NCBI GenBank assembly: GCA_958428235.1
Contig: CAUAFG010000001.1
Coordinates: 191,500 to 255,499, forward strand
DNA length: 64,000 bases
DNA from: Faeciplasma sp900553675
GTDB lineage: Bacteria > Bacillota > Clostridia > Oscillospirales > Ruminococcaceae
Direction of reading: 5' to 3'
The notes under the pieces are model-generated. The model saw nothing but the letters and a program-made list of their open reading frames with translations. It ran no database searches and was not told the DNA's origin. This document shows, one piece after another, positions 50,938 through 59,734 of the stretch. Position 1 is the first letter of the stretch, and the number at the start of each line of letters is the position of its first letter. Position numbers and translations under genes: made by a program.

Positions 50938-52755
50938 TTGGTAAGAAATGATTTAAGAAACGTTGCGATAATCGCCCACGTCGACCACGGAAAGACTACT
51001 TTGGTAGACGGTATGCTCCGCCAGAGCGGCACCTTCAGAGCCAATCAGACCGTCAACGAAAGAGTTATGGACTCCAACGATATCGAGCGCGAAAGAGGCA
51101 TAACCATTCTGGCAAAGAACACCTCGGTTATGTATAATAACATCAAAATAAATATCATAGACACCCCGGGTCACGCTGATTTCGGCGGCGAGGTTGAAAG
51201 AATCTTAAAGATGGTCGACGGCGTTATCCTGCTTGTCGACGCTGCCGAGGGTCCCATGCCGCAGACAAGATTTGTTTTGCAGCACGCCTTAGAGCTTGGG
51301 CACAGGGTAATAATTGTTATCAACAAGATAGACCGCCCCGACGCAAGAATCGACGAGGTTATAGACGAGTGCTACGAGCTTTTGATGGATTTAAACGCTT
51401 CAGACGAGCAGCTTGATTCGCCGATACTCTTCTGCTCAGGCAGAGACGGCACCGCTTCGGAGGATCAGAACGTTGCCGGAACCGATTTAAAGCCCTTGTT
51501 TGACAAGATAATCGACTACATCCCGGCTCCGGAGGGCGAGCCTGATGAGCCTTTGCAGCTGCTGGTATCCTCAATCGACTATAACGAATACGTTGGAAGA
51601 ATCGCCATCGGCAAGATCGAGCGCGGCTCTATCAAGGTAAATCAGGAGGTTATGATAGGCGACTATCACGGCACCAAAAAGGAATACCGCGGCAAGATTG
51701 TCACCCTTTATCAGATAGCGGGTCTTGAAAGAGTGCCGGCGGATAAGGCGACCGTGGGCGATATCGTCTGCATAAGCGGCATTGAGAATATCACCATCGG
51801 AGACACCATCTGTGACATCACCAAATACGAGCCGCTGCCGTTCGTTAAAATAAGCGAGCCTACGGTTGAAATGACCTTTATGGTAAACGATTCGCCGTTT
51901 GCCGGCAGAGAGGGCAAGTTTGTAACCTCACGCCACATAAGAGAAAGACTTTTCAAGGAGCTTTTAAAGGACGTTTCTTTAAGAGTCACCGAAACCGACT
52001 CGACCGATGCTTTCAAGGTTGCAGGCAGGGGCGAAATGCACCTTTCCATCCTAATTGAAAATATGCGCAGAGAGGGCTACGAGCTGGGCGTTTCCACTCC
52101 GAGGGTTTTGTACAAGGAGATAGACGGCAAGCTTTGCGAGCCTATTGAAGAGCTTGTTGTGGACGTTCCCGAAGCAAGCGTCGGCTCTGTCATGGAAAAG
52201 ATGGGTACCCGCAAGGGCGAAATGGTCTCAATGACCCCGCTTGGCTCACGCATGAGGGTGGTATTCCACGTTCCCGCAAGAGGACTGTTCGGATACAGAA
52301 ACGAGTTCCTTACCGACACTAAGGGCGAGGGCATAATGAGTTCGGTGTTCTATGAGTATCAGCAGTACAAGGGAGACATCCCCCGCCGCTCAAACGGCTC
52401 GATGGTAGCATTCGAGTCGGGCGAGGCTGTCACCTACGGTCTTTACAACGCTCAGGAAAGAGGAGCACTGTTTATCGGAGCAGGCGTTCAGGTTTACGAG
52501 GGCATGATAGTCGGCGTGTCGCCAAAGCCCGGAGATTTGGTTGTTAATGTGTGCAAGAAAAAGCACCTTACAAACACACGTGCCAGCGGCTCGGACGACG
52601 CTTTAAGGCTTATTCCGCCCAGAATATTAAGCCTTGAGGACAGCCTGGAGTTCATCGCGGATGACGAGCTTGTTGAGGTTACTCCCAAGAGCATAAGACT
52701 TCGCAAAAAGACGCTTTCAAATGTCCAGAGAGCTAAGGACAGGGCGAAGATGTAA
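50938..52755 (+). CDS. typA: GTP-binding protein TypA/BipA
   Basis: A 605-aa ribosome-associated translational GTPase of the EF-G group, needed for stress adaptation and ribosome assembly. G-domain motifs: AHVDHGKTT (G1), GITILAKN (G2), DTPGHADF (G3), NKIDR (G4). Domains III and V and the BipA-specific C-terminal domain follow at normal length. The start is TTG with GGGGAGG about 6 nt upstream. It has its own promoter and a strong terminator. Confidence 0.97.
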   Translation: MVRNDLRNVAIIAHVDHGKTTLVDGMLRQSGTFRANQTVNERVMDSNDIERERGITILAKNTSVMYNNIKINIIDTPGHADFGGEVERILKMVDGVILLVDAAEGPMPQTRFVLQHALELGHRVIIVINKIDRPDARIDEVIDECYELLMDLNASDEQLDSPILFCSGRDGTASEDQNVAGTDLKPLFDKIIDYIPAPEGEPDEPLQLLVSSIDYNEYVGRIAIGKIERGSIKVNQEVMIGDYHGTKKEYRGKIVTLYQIAGLERVPADKATVGDIVCISGIENITIGDTICDITKYEPLPFVKISEPTVEMTFMVNDSPFAGREGKFVTSRHIRERLFKELLKDVSLRVTETDSTDAFKVAGRGEMHLSILIENMRREGYELGVSTPRVLYKEIDGKLCEPIEELVVDVPEASVGSVMEKMGTRKGEMVSMTPLGSRMRVVFHVPARGLFGYRNEFLTDTKGEGIMSSVFYEYQQYKGDIPRRSNGSMVAFESGEAVTYGLYNAQERGALFIGAGVQVYEGMIVGVSPKPGDLVVNVCKKKHLTNTRASGSDDALRLIPPRILSLEDSLEFIADDELVEVTPKSIRLRKKTLSNVQRAKDRAKM

Positions 52756-52763
52756 TGATGAAT

Positions 52764-52811
52764 AAAACCGCTCCTTGCAGATTTTCAGGCTTCTGCAAGG
52801 GCGGTTTTTTG
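52764..52811 (+). terminator. typA terminator
   Basis: AAAACCGCUCCUUGCAG pairs with CUGCAAGGGCGGUUUU, with the U run continuing (UUUUUU). Confidence 0.85.
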
Positions 52812-52813
52812 CG

Positions 52814-52975
52814 CTTCGGTGACCGCAGATATAAAAGGCGGCTGACGCCGCAAGTGAAAAGAGAAAAGCGAAGAGAGAAGAGATTCGGTATCAAGCGTTT
52901 CCCCCTTACGGTGAAACGCGTGCGATGGTTTTTTGGGTTTGCTTTGCAAACCGTTGGTTGCTTCGCAAGTGCATA
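52814..52975. repeat. REP-like palindromic intergenic sequence
   Basis: This holds GGTGACCGCAGATA, shared with the region just after spoIIP (56550), and a GCGTTTC...GAAACGC hairpin whose TCAAGCGTTTC arm recurs at about 59104. No gene is supported here. Confidence 0.45.
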
Positions 52976-53018
52976 CAAAAAAACAGCCGGCAGCATTTAG
53001 CTGTCAGCTGTTTTTCGT
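52976..53018 (-). terminator. terminator of the 53026 lipoprotein gene
   Basis: Minus strand: AACAGC-GACAGC pairs with GCUGCCGGCUGUU (imperfect), followed by UUUUUUUG. A shorter U run on the plus side suggests it may also act the other way. Confidence 0.65.
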
Positions 53019-53025
53019 TGCTTAA

Positions 53026-53412
53026 TTATTCAGCAGCAGGAGCTCCGCCCTCTACATAGTTTGCACCGTAGTATGCAATACCGTCGCCGATATTCTGCAT
53101 AACGTCCATAGTAGAGTCGTAAACGAACTCGGTTACAGTGCCGTTAGAAGCGGTGTAGGTAACGATGCTGGAAGTTTTGTCGCCACCGTTATCAGACAGA
53201 GTGTAGGTACCTTCAGAGTTCATTTCAGCATTGATGGTGTTGGACACCTTCATGGTGCCGCTCTCAGCCTTTTCATCATAAGCGCCAAGCTCGATGATGG
53301 AGGTCTCGGTATTGTCCTTATAGGTTCCGACGGGGCAAACAAGCTTGCCGCAGGCAGTGAACATGCAAAGAACCATAACGAGTGCCAGTGCTACAGAAAT
53401 TAATCTTTTCAT
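53026..53412 (-). CDS. small lipoprotein, function unknown
   Basis: A 128-aa lipoprotein with signal peptide and FTAC lipobox (Cys 21). The mature part is Thr/Ser/Gly-rich and predicted all-beta (GTYKDN, GTYTLSDNGGDKTSS), resembling small lipocalin-like or META-like domains, but I cannot assign a family. Strong promoter, own terminator, monocistronic. GGGGG lies about 10 nt before the ATG. Confidence 0.8.
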   Translation of the reverse strand: MKRLISVALALVMVLCMFTACGKLVCPVGTYKDNTETSIIELGAYDEKAESGTMKVSNTINAEMNSEGTYTLSDNGGDKTSSIVTYTASNGTVTEFVYDSTMDVMQNIGDGIAYYGANYVEGGAPAAE

Positions 53413-53466
53413 TTCAATTAATCCCCCGATAAATTTAATTTAGTCGATTATGTCAATCGCAACTTT

Positions 53467-53495
53467 ATTATAATCCTTATAAATGTAGTTGTCAA
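53467..53495 (-). promoter_or_regulatory. promoter of the 53026 lipoprotein gene
   Basis: Minus strand: perfect TTGACA (53495-53490), 17-bp spacer, perfect TATAAT (53472-53467). The rest of 53496-53712 is AT-rich and shows no gene. Confidence 0.85.
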
Positions 53496-53712
53496 CAAAT
53501 TCTATCGCATTTTCATATAACATTGTGATAAATGTACATTTTCATTTTCTATTTTGGTGAAAATTCCATAAAAAATAATATGACTATTTTTATTATGAGT
53601 TTCAAAAAATTGCATCCTGCTTTTTGACGTGCTTTTTTGACAGCTATTGCGCCCGCCGATATGTATAATAGTTCCCATAAGCCGGCAGTTGGTATTTAGG
53701 CTGAACAGCCGC

Positions 53713-54165
53713 CTACTCCTCCGCTTTTATCGGCAGGGGCGCCTTTGCACCGGTGAGCGACTCTATAAAATGCCGGATGATGTTCTTACGTGTGACTATC
53801 CCGATAAAGCAGTCCTTGTCGTCTATCACCGGCACGAAGTTCTGGTTGAGGGCAAGCTCGAAAAGCTCATCCATGGTTGCGGTGATTCGCGCCGCGGGGG
53901 TCACCTTTTTCGGAAGGATATCCCGCAGCTTTAAATCCTCGGCGTCGTAAATCGAAACGCCGTCGGTGTCCTCAATGCTTTCATCCAGCATATACCATAG
54001 AAAGTCCCCCTCGGTTACGGTGTTGACATACTTGCCCTGCCTTGAAATAACCGGAATTGCGGTGTAGCCGTGGTGTTTCATTTTTTCCAACGCCTGACGG
54101 ATAGTGAAATCATCGTAAACATAGGCGACATCCTTTTTAAGAGTAAGGAAAAAGGCTATATTCAT
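53713..54165 (-). CDS. CBS-domain pair protein
   Basis: A 150-aa protein made of two CBS motifs (about residues 10-65 and 80-140) and nothing else. CBS pairs bind adenine nucleotides such as AMP, ATP or c-di-AMP and act as sensors. Both halves carry the hydrophobic-PVI-D/S-x-x-G pattern (IPVISRQGKYVNTVTEGD and VPVIDDKDCFIGIVTRKN). It lies 23 nt after the VanY-like gene on the same strand; partner unknown. Confidence 0.88.
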   Translation of the reverse strand: MNIAFFLTLKKDVAYVYDDFTIRQALEKMKHHGYTAIPVISRQGKYVNTVTEGDFLWYMLDESIEDTDGVSIYDAEDLKLRDILPKKVTPAARITATMDELFELALNQNFVPVIDDKDCFIGIVTRKNIIRHFIESLTGAKAPLPIKAEE

Positions 54166-54188
54166 ACTGTCATCTCCAATTGCAGTGA

Positions 54189-55196
54189 TTAGTTATCCCA
54201 TGGGAAGGACGGCTCAACGCCGTCTATCCATACATACTTTTCAAAATATTCCTCCAAGCAAAGCCCGCTGTCCATAATATCCCGGGCGTATTTCACCCCG
54301 ACGTATCTGTAGTGCCAAGGCTCGTAGATGTAGCCGGTGATGTCCTCCTTGCCCTTGAGGTAGCGAAGGATAAAGCCGTGCTCCGGCGCGTGGACTTGCA
54401 GCCATGCAAACTCCTCGGTGTCCTCAAAGCCGGTGTAGGTGTCCCAGTCGTCCTCGGTGATGATGTCCGCAGCTAAGCCTGCGTTATGCTCGGAGCCGCC
54501 AGGAGGGGCAATGTTTATGGAGGTGTCGTAGTAAGCCTCATCGTAGGTCATGCCGTAGTCCTCCATGCGGGATTTTACGTTTCTTTCAAACAGCTTTTTC
54601 TGATAGTTCACCGTGCGGTAAGCAGACAGCACTTTGAGGTTTATGCCGTCCTCTTTGGCGGCGGCTATCATCTCGCACATATGCTTGGCTGCTGTTTTTT
54701 CCATCTCATAGCTGCCCTGAACGTAGTCGGTTTCAATTTCGTAGTCCTCGGGCAGAAGATAGGTTTTGTTTACGACATAGAAAAAGTCGTCCTCGTCCTG
54801 ATAGATATAGTCTTCGTCTATGGGTTCTTCACCGCTTTCCTCCGGCTGAGAGGAGCTGTCGGTCGTTGACTGAACCGTGGGTTCGGTTGTTGTCTGCTCT
54901 TCGGTCTGACCGACGATTTTAACCTGAGTGACAGCCTCGGTCTGTGCTTCGGACTGCGTTGTAGTGACAGCCTCGCTCTGATCTGCCGAGGTAACCTCGG
55001 GCTCTGTTGTTGCGGGAGTGGTGCAGTCGTGTTCTACACAGGTGGACTGGGTGGTGGTGACTGTTGTAACCTCAGTTGCTGCGTTACTCTGCGTGACGGG
55101 ATTGCTGATATCAGCCGGATTATTATTATGTTCCGCGCAGCCTGCACAGCTTAAAACCACTACAGCGGCGGCGCAGATAAGTAAAATTCTTTTCAT
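54189..55196 (-). CDS. D-alanyl-D-alanine carboxypeptidase, VanY/M15B lipoprotein
   Basis: A 335-aa peptidoglycan peptidase. A signal peptide with LSCAGC lipobox is followed by a Thr/Glu/Gln-rich stalk (TTTQS and TEPTVQ repeats, to about 120). The M15B zinc peptidase shows VLSAYRT, SEHNAGLAADI (first His and Asp ligands) and EPWHYRY (Glu base and second His). It trims the terminal D-Ala from wall peptides outside the membrane. Probably co-transcribed with the CBS gene. Divergent from spoIIP. Confidence 0.93.
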   Translation of the reverse strand: MKRILLICAAAVVVLSCAGCAEHNNNPADISNPVTQSNAATEVTTVTTTQSTCVEHDCTTPATTEPEVTSADQSEAVTTTQSEAQTEAVTQVKIVGQTEEQTTTEPTVQSTTDSSSQPEESGEEPIDEDYIYQDEDDFFYVVNKTYLLPEDYEIETDYVQGSYEMEKTAAKHMCEMIAAAKEDGINLKVLSAYRTVNYQKKLFERNVKSRMEDYGMTYDEAYYDTSINIAPPGGSEHNAGLAADIITEDDWDTYTGFEDTEEFAWLQVHAPEHGFILRYLKGKEDITGYIYEPWHYRYVGVKYARDIMDSGLCLEEYFEKYVWIDGVEPSFPWDN

Positions 55197-55316
55197 GTCT
55201 GACCTCTTTTATTTATATTTTTGTCATGATTATTTTAGCACAATCGCGCTGAATTGTCTACACCTCATAGATTACAAACTGCTTACATTTTTATTACAAG
55301 TGAAAGGATGAGTTTT

Positions 55317-56558
55317 GTGAAAAATACGGATATGAAAAAGAGCATAACCGAATTTCTGGCAGGAGGGCTTTTTGCGTTTACAATGTTTGTCGTTTCGGGA
55401 TTCGTGATTTACTTTGCGCAGGCTCAGGGACTTTTCGACTTTGTCAGAAGCCTTGCGGTTGCCTCGGCAGACATCTCCTCCTACCGTTCCTCAAAGGCGG
55501 ACGCTCCCTCGCCGGAAGAAGCCGACGGCGGCTTAAAGCCTGAACCCGCACAGGAGCAGGATCGGGGATATCGGGAAAGCGAGTTTCTTGTTTCTGATAT
55601 GCTGCAAAAGCTGTCAAACGACTCCGGCTGGGCGTTAGACCAAGCCCCCAAGGAGACTGAGGAGCCGGAGGACAAATCTGAAGCGCCGTCCGGCGAGCTG
55701 AAATATCCCGACAGCTTAGGCGAAAGCGGCGGCAGGATAATCCGCAGGACATATTCCTACAACCCCTCCACCACCTGCATTAATCTCCCGAACGGCGGAA
55801 TGCTGCGGAACAGCGCGGATATAGACATGGATTACATAGCCGAGCAGGTTGCAAAGCAGCCCGAGCTTAATATCTCGCTCGACGGCAGCCCGCAGGTGCT
55901 TATCATGCACACCCACACCACCGAGTGCTACGAGCCGGAGGCGCGGGACAGGTTCGACGCGGATTTCGGCTCGCGGACTACCGAGCTTGACAAAAGCGTT
56001 GTGGCAGTCGGAAACGAGATAACCGCAGCCCTTGAAGCCGCCGGAATAGGGGTAATCCACGACGTAACCGTTCACGATTATCCCCGATACACAGGCGCGT
56101 ATGACCGCAGCTCGGTGACGGTTGAGAGAATCCTCAGCGAGAATCCCACCATACAGATAGTGCTTGACATCCACCGCGACGCAATAGAATCGGACGGCGA
56201 GCGCTACGCCCCGATATGCACGGTTGACGGCGAGACTGCCGCCCAGATAATGATAATCTGCGGCTGCACAAACGTCCCACAATACAGGTACAACCTGCGG
56301 TTCGCGGCAAAGCTGCAATCCAAGCTGGAAAGCGATTACCCGGGCTTTACGCGCCCGCTTCTGGTAGCCGAGCGCAACTACAATCAGGAGCTGACAAAGG
56401 GGTCGATACTGATTGAGATGGGGTCGAGCTCGAACTCGCTGGACGAAGCGAAATATAGCGGGAGATTGCTGGGAATGAGTCTGGCTGAAATGCTGGTTGA
56501 GATGGCGGAAGCGGGAGATGAAGCAGAAGTGGAAGCGGAAGCTTCTGCGCTCCGGTGA
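55317..56558 (+). CDS. spoIIP: stage II sporulation protein P (peptidoglycan amidase/endopeptidase)
   Basis: A 414-aa enzyme that with SpoIID and SpoIIM thins septal peptidoglycan during engulfment of the forespore. One N-terminal TM (GGLFAFTMFVVSGFVIYF), a charged linker, then the catalytic domain with MHTHTTECYEP and LDIHRDAI (zinc and catalytic His/Glu/Asp) and an IEMGSSSNS end. The start is GTG 55317: AAAGGA lies before it at correct spacing, whereas it abuts ATG 55308. Its presence implies a spore-forming ancestry. Confidence 0.92.
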   Translation: MKNTDMKKSITEFLAGGLFAFTMFVVSGFVIYFAQAQGLFDFVRSLAVASADISSYRSSKADAPSPEEADGGLKPEPAQEQDRGYRESEFLVSDMLQKLSNDSGWALDQAPKETEEPEDKSEAPSGELKYPDSLGESGGRIIRRTYSYNPSTTCINLPNGGMLRNSADIDMDYIAEQVAKQPELNISLDGSPQVLIMHTHTTECYEPEARDRFDADFGSRTTELDKSVVAVGNEITAALEAAGIGVIHDVTVHDYPRYTGAYDRSSVTVERILSENPTIQIVLDIHRDAIESDGERYAPICTVDGETAAQIMIICGCTNVPQYRYNLRFAAKLQSKLESDYPGFTRPLLVAERNYNQELTKGSILIEMGSSSNSLDEAKYSGRLLGMSLAEMLVEMAEAGDEAEVEAEASALR

Positions 56559-56659
56559 CCGCAGATAAAAGATAAGAGAGAAAAGTGAAAAGATGCGGTG
56601 TCGGCTTGTGCCGACAGGATTTTAAGACGCGTCGCCGGCTTCCGCCTTGCTCCGCTTCT

Positions 56660-57062
56660 GCACTCACTGCCCATCAAAATTAAAAAAGGACACAGTTGAG
56701 CAAATCACCAAGTATCTCTTCAAGGAACTGAAGTACGATTATCAAAATAATAGAAGAACCGTGTTCTACGTTCTGGGCGAACGAATCATCACCAAGGAAC
56801 GGCAGTAAAATCAAGCCAGCGAACGCGCCGCTTGCAGGCAGTGAAAAGTGCGGAAAAGGGGTGAGAGGGTGAAGGGAAAGAGGGTTCAAGGGGGAGAAAC
56901 GTGAGAAGCAGTAAGTGCTGCGCACTAACTGCGGGCGGGGGAAATCCGCACTTTTGTTCGGATTTTGCTCTTCCCCCGTCTCCCCTTAGGTTCATCCCCT
57001 TTAACCCCTGCAGGCAGTCGGACAAATATCAAACGGCTCACACGGTGTAACGAAGTTTCCTT
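56660..57062. repeat. dispersed repeat, copy 2
   Basis: Related to 37150-37532 throughout. This copy keeps an open coding tail: from about 56675 to the TAA at 56806-56808 the plus strand reads KKDTVEQITKYLF and then a basic end RIITKERQ. In copy 1 the same frame is disrupted. The AAAAGTGCGGA/TCCGCACTTTT inverted repeat and the C-rich partner block are conserved. A short partial echo of the tail (CAGTCCGTCAGACAGG) follows at about 57074. With 56559-56659 (REP-like) and 57063-57254 (nothing clear), it accounts for the gene-free 695 bp. Confidence 0.75.
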
Positions 57063-57254
57063 ACATACATCCCGCAGTCCGTCAGACAGGTCACAAAACG
57101 CTCACCCAAAGGCGATTTTTCCGACTTTTTTCTTTTTCCCTCTTGTCCTTTTTAATTTTTTGTGCTACAATAGCATTTAATCTCATACTTTAAAATGGTA
57201 AACGGATTCGGGCTTGCGGAAAAGCGGTCTGATTCGCGAAAGGAAGGTCAACAT

Positions 57255-57524
57255 ATGAAGGCTGTAATATCAGTTATAGGAAAGGACGCCGTTGGAATAC
57301 TTGCAAAGGTCTCCGCAATGTGCGCGCAGTACAATGCAAACGTCACCGAGGTTACTCAGTCGGTCTTGCAGGACGTTTTTGCAATGGTTATGCTGGTGGA
57401 CATCACCAAGCTGAATATCCCCTTAAGCGAGCTTTCGGACAGAATGAGCGCAATGGGCAAAGAGATGGGTCTTTCCATCTATGTCATGCATGAGGATATA
57501 TTCAATACCATGCACCATATATGA
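57255..57524 (+). CDS. ACT-domain protein, UPF0237 family
   Basis: An 89-aa stand-alone ACT domain (VISVIGKDAVGILAKVSAMCAQYNANV) with the family's typical length. Members probably bind an amino acid or other small ligand. GGAAGG is about 7 nt before ATG 57255; an in-frame ATG at 57195 lacks an SD. It precedes the UPF0210 gene by 120 bp. This pairing is conserved in Firmicutes and suggests it regulates or senses the product of the partner. Confidence 0.9.
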   Translation: MKAVISVIGKDAVGILAKVSAMCAQYNANVTEVTQSVLQDVFAMVMLVDITKLNIPLSELSDRMSAMGKEMGLSIYVMHEDIFNTMHHI

Positions 57525-57546
57525 AAAATAAATGGTGGACTTTTAT

Positions 57547-57614
57547 GGTGTTATCTCGAAGAATAACACCTGTGTTTATCGAAGATTAACACTGTGTTTA
57601 TCGAAGATTAACAC
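57547..57614. repeat. three tandem short dyads upstream of the UPF0210 gene
   Basis: GGTGTTAT/ATAACACC (57547-57570), then two identical units GTGTTTATC-GAA-GATTAACAC (57572-57592 and 57594-57614). All share a GTGTT...AACAC frame with a CGAAGA centre, with the last two 22 bp apart. They could be tandem operator sites or small RNA hairpins. Confidence 0.65.
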
Positions 57615-57644
57615 TATATATAATCTGTCAACAGGAGTGACATT

Positions 57645-59000
57645 ATGATAAATTTAAGCGATATTCTTGAAACTATCCGAATGATTCAGGACGAATGCCT
57701 TGACATACGCACCATAACCATGGGCATATCACTGCTCGACTGTATCGATTCGGATATAGACAAGGCTTGCGAAAAGGTCTACAAAAAGATTACCACCTGC
57801 GCTAAGGATTTGGTAAAGGTCGGCAATGAAATCGAAAAGGAATACGGCATTCCCATCATCAACAAGCGCATATCGGTAACGCCGATTGCTATGATTTCGG
57901 CAGCCTGCCACCAAAGCCCCGTTAAGTTTGCCATCACCATGGATAAGGCGGCTGAGGCGGTCGGGGTAAACCTTATAGGCGGCTATTCCGCGCTGGTGCA
58001 GAAGGGCTTTTCGGCGGGAGACAAAGAGCTTATCGAGTCCATTCCCGAAGCATTAAAGCTCACCTCACGCGTTTGCTCCTCGGTAAACGTCGGCTCGACC
58101 AAGGCGGGAATCAACCTTGACGCCTGCAAGCTTATGGGCAGAATCGTCCGCGAGACTGCGGAGGCAACCGTTGACTCAGCATGCTTCGGCGCGGCAAAGC
58201 TGGTAGTTTTCTGCAACTCGGTCGACGACAACCCCTTTATGGCAGGAGCTTACCACGGCGTAGGCGAGCCTGACTGCATTATAAATGTTGGCGTTTCGGG
58301 TCCCGGAGTGGTGAGAGCGGCTTTGGCAAAGAACCCCGGCGCGGACATCAACGAGGTTGCAAACATAATAAAAACAACCGCTTACAAGATAACAAGGGTC
58401 GGTCAGCTGGTTGGAGTCACCGCCTCGGAGCGGCTGGGCGTCCCCTTTGGAATAGTTGACCTTTCGCTTGCGCCTACCCCTCAGGTCGGCGACAGCGTTG
58501 CCCATATATTAGAAGAAATCGGTCTGGAGCAGTGCGGAGCTCCAGGAACCACCGCCACCTTGGCGCTTCTGAACGACGCCGTTAAAAAGGGCGGAGTTAT
58601 GGCTTGCTCGTCGGTGGGCGGACTTTCGGGCGCGTTCATACCTGTCTCGGAGGACGCCGGCATGATAGCCGCGGCAAAGTCAGGCTCGCTGACGATTGAA
58701 AAGCTTGAAGCCATGACGGCGGTCTGCTCGGTGGGACTTGACATGATAGTAGTCCCGGGAGACACCACGTCTGACGCTATCGCCGCGATTATCGCCGACG
58801 AAGCCGCAATCGGCATGGTAAACTCCAAAACCACGGCAGTAAGGGTCATACCAGCAATCGGCAAGAGCATTGGCGAGGAGCTCGACTGGGGCGGACTGTT
58901 CGGCTGCGGACCTGTTATGCGGGTGAACACCATGTCGCCGTCGAAGTTTATTAATCGTGGAGGACAGATTCCCGCGCCGCTGCATAGTTTGAAGAACTAA
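57645..59000 (+). CDS. UPF0210 / PFL-family protein
   Basis: A 451-aa protein of the UPF0210 (DUF711) family, structurally related to pyruvate-formate-lyase/anaerobic ribonucleotide-reductase barrels but without the glycyl radical loop. Gly/Ala-rich motifs such as NVGSTKAGINLDACKLMG and VGVSGPGVVRAAL are family-typical. Enzymatic role not established. AGGAG precedes the ATG. It is linked to the UPF0237 ACT gene; three short dyads lie between them. Confidence 0.9.
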   Translation: MINLSDILETIRMIQDECLDIRTITMGISLLDCIDSDIDKACEKVYKKITTCAKDLVKVGNEIEKEYGIPIINKRISVTPIAMISAACHQSPVKFAITMDKAAEAVGVNLIGGYSALVQKGFSAGDKELIESIPEALKLTSRVCSSVNVGSTKAGINLDACKLMGRIVRETAEATVDSACFGAAKLVVFCNSVDDNPFMAGAYHGVGEPDCIINVGVSGPGVVRAALAKNPGADINEVANIIKTTAYKITRVGQLVGVTASERLGVPFGIVDLSLAPTPQVGDSVAHILEEIGLEQCGAPGTTATLALLNDAVKKGGVMACSSVGGLSGAFIPVSEDAGMIAAAKSGSLTIEKLEAMTAVCSVGLDMIVVPGDTTSDAIAAIIADEAAIGMVNSKTTAVRVIPAIGKSIGEELDWGGLFGCGPVMRVNTMSPSKFINRGGQIPAPLHSLKN

Positions 59001-59004
59001 GAAG

Positions 59005-59175
59005 CGGCTTGCGCCGGAGTGATGCACTCGCTTCGCGAGCGTGATGAGTGATGTCGCTTCGCTGGCGCTCGCTGTGATGCACGGCTTACGCCGCGATGAG
59101 GTGTCAAGCGTTTCATCTGGCGATGAAACGCGCGTGACGGATTCAAGATACGCCTTCGCCGACGGATTTTAAGAA
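59005..59175. repeat. REP-like palindromic sequence after the UPF0210 gene
   Basis: Dense short palindromes: CTCGCTTCGCGAG, GCGTTTCATCTGGCGATGAAACGC, CTTACGCCG and related pieces, sharing short blocks with 52814-52975 and 56559-56640 (for example CCGAC-GGATTTTAAGA). No coding potential accepted. Confidence 0.5.
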
Positions 59176-59179
59176 TAAT

Positions 59180-59222
59180 AATCCCGTTCCTGTGCAAATA
59201 AGCACGGGAGCGGGATTTTTTG
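59180..59222 (+). terminator. terminator of the UPF0210 gene
   Basis: AAUCCCGUUCCUGUGC pairs with GCACGGGAGCGGGAUU, followed by UUUUUUG. Confidence 0.85.
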
Positions 59223-59303
59223 TTTGCTGACATCACTAAAAAAGATAGAAAGAGGATAAAAAAACAAGCTTACTTTTTCCGCGCTAATTGCGTTAAAAGA
59301 GAG

Positions 59304-59588
59304 CTATTTTTCCAATATATCATTAATTATCGCCTGAACATGGGCTATCTGCCGCTTTGTAAGACCCGCAACCACCAGCGGCTGTGAGCTTGAAAGTCCG
59401 AGAAGGTAATCGGTGCTGACGCTGAAATATCCGGCTATTCTTATAAGCATATCGATTGATGGCTGTATATTGTCGTTTTCCCAGTTTGAAACGCATTGCT
59501 TGGTTACGCCAAGGCTTTTTGCCAGTTCCACCTGCGTTATTCCCTTTGAAAGCCGAAGCTCCTTTAGCCGGGTGCTGAACATAGTCAT
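59304..59588 (-). CDS. XRE-family transcriptional regulator
   Basis: A 94-aa regulator: an N-terminal Cro/CI HTH (LKELRLSKGITQVELAKSLGVTKQCVSNWENDNIQPS) and a short helical tail. ATG 59588 is preferred to the in-frame ATG 6 nt upstream because AGGAG sits 6 nt before it. It is divergent from the large secreted-protein gene at 59735, whose promoter is overlapped by palindromes that could be its binding sites. Confidence 0.9.
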   Translation of the reverse strand: MTMFSTRLKELRLSKGITQVELAKSLGVTKQCVSNWENDNIQPSIDMLIRIAGYFSVSTDYLLGLSSSQPLVVAGLTKRQIAHVQAIINDILEK

Positions 59589-59656
59589 ATACATCTCCTA
59601 TCAATATCGTTTTTAGATACTATTATAGCATTATAAAAAGATTTTAACACAGAGTA

Positions 59657-59685
59657 TTGACAAATTTAAAATACTATAGTATACT
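59657..59685 (+). promoter_or_regulatory. promoter of the 59735 gene with palindromes
   Basis: TTGACA at 59657-59662, 17-bp spacer, TATACT at 59680-59685. ATACTATAGTAT (59671-59682) is a perfect 12-bp palindrome running into the -10. ATATTTG..CCA/TGG.CAAATAT (59687-59709) is a second, nearly perfect dyad at the start of transcription. Confidence 0.7.
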
Positions 59686-59734
59686 AATATTTGACCAAAT
59701 GGCAAATATCATACTAAATTGAGGAGGAAAAAGT

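Noticed and set aside
52755..53000. Plus-strand frame after typA
   Set aside because: It consists of the typA terminator and REP-like sequence; the start has no SD.
53636..53678. TTGACA followed by TATAAT on the plus strand
   Set aside because: The spacing is 21 bp or more and it would only transcribe antisense to the CBS gene.
57547..57614. Possible CRISPR-like array
   Set aside because: The units are adjacent dyads with no unique spacers of constant length, and no cas genes are present.
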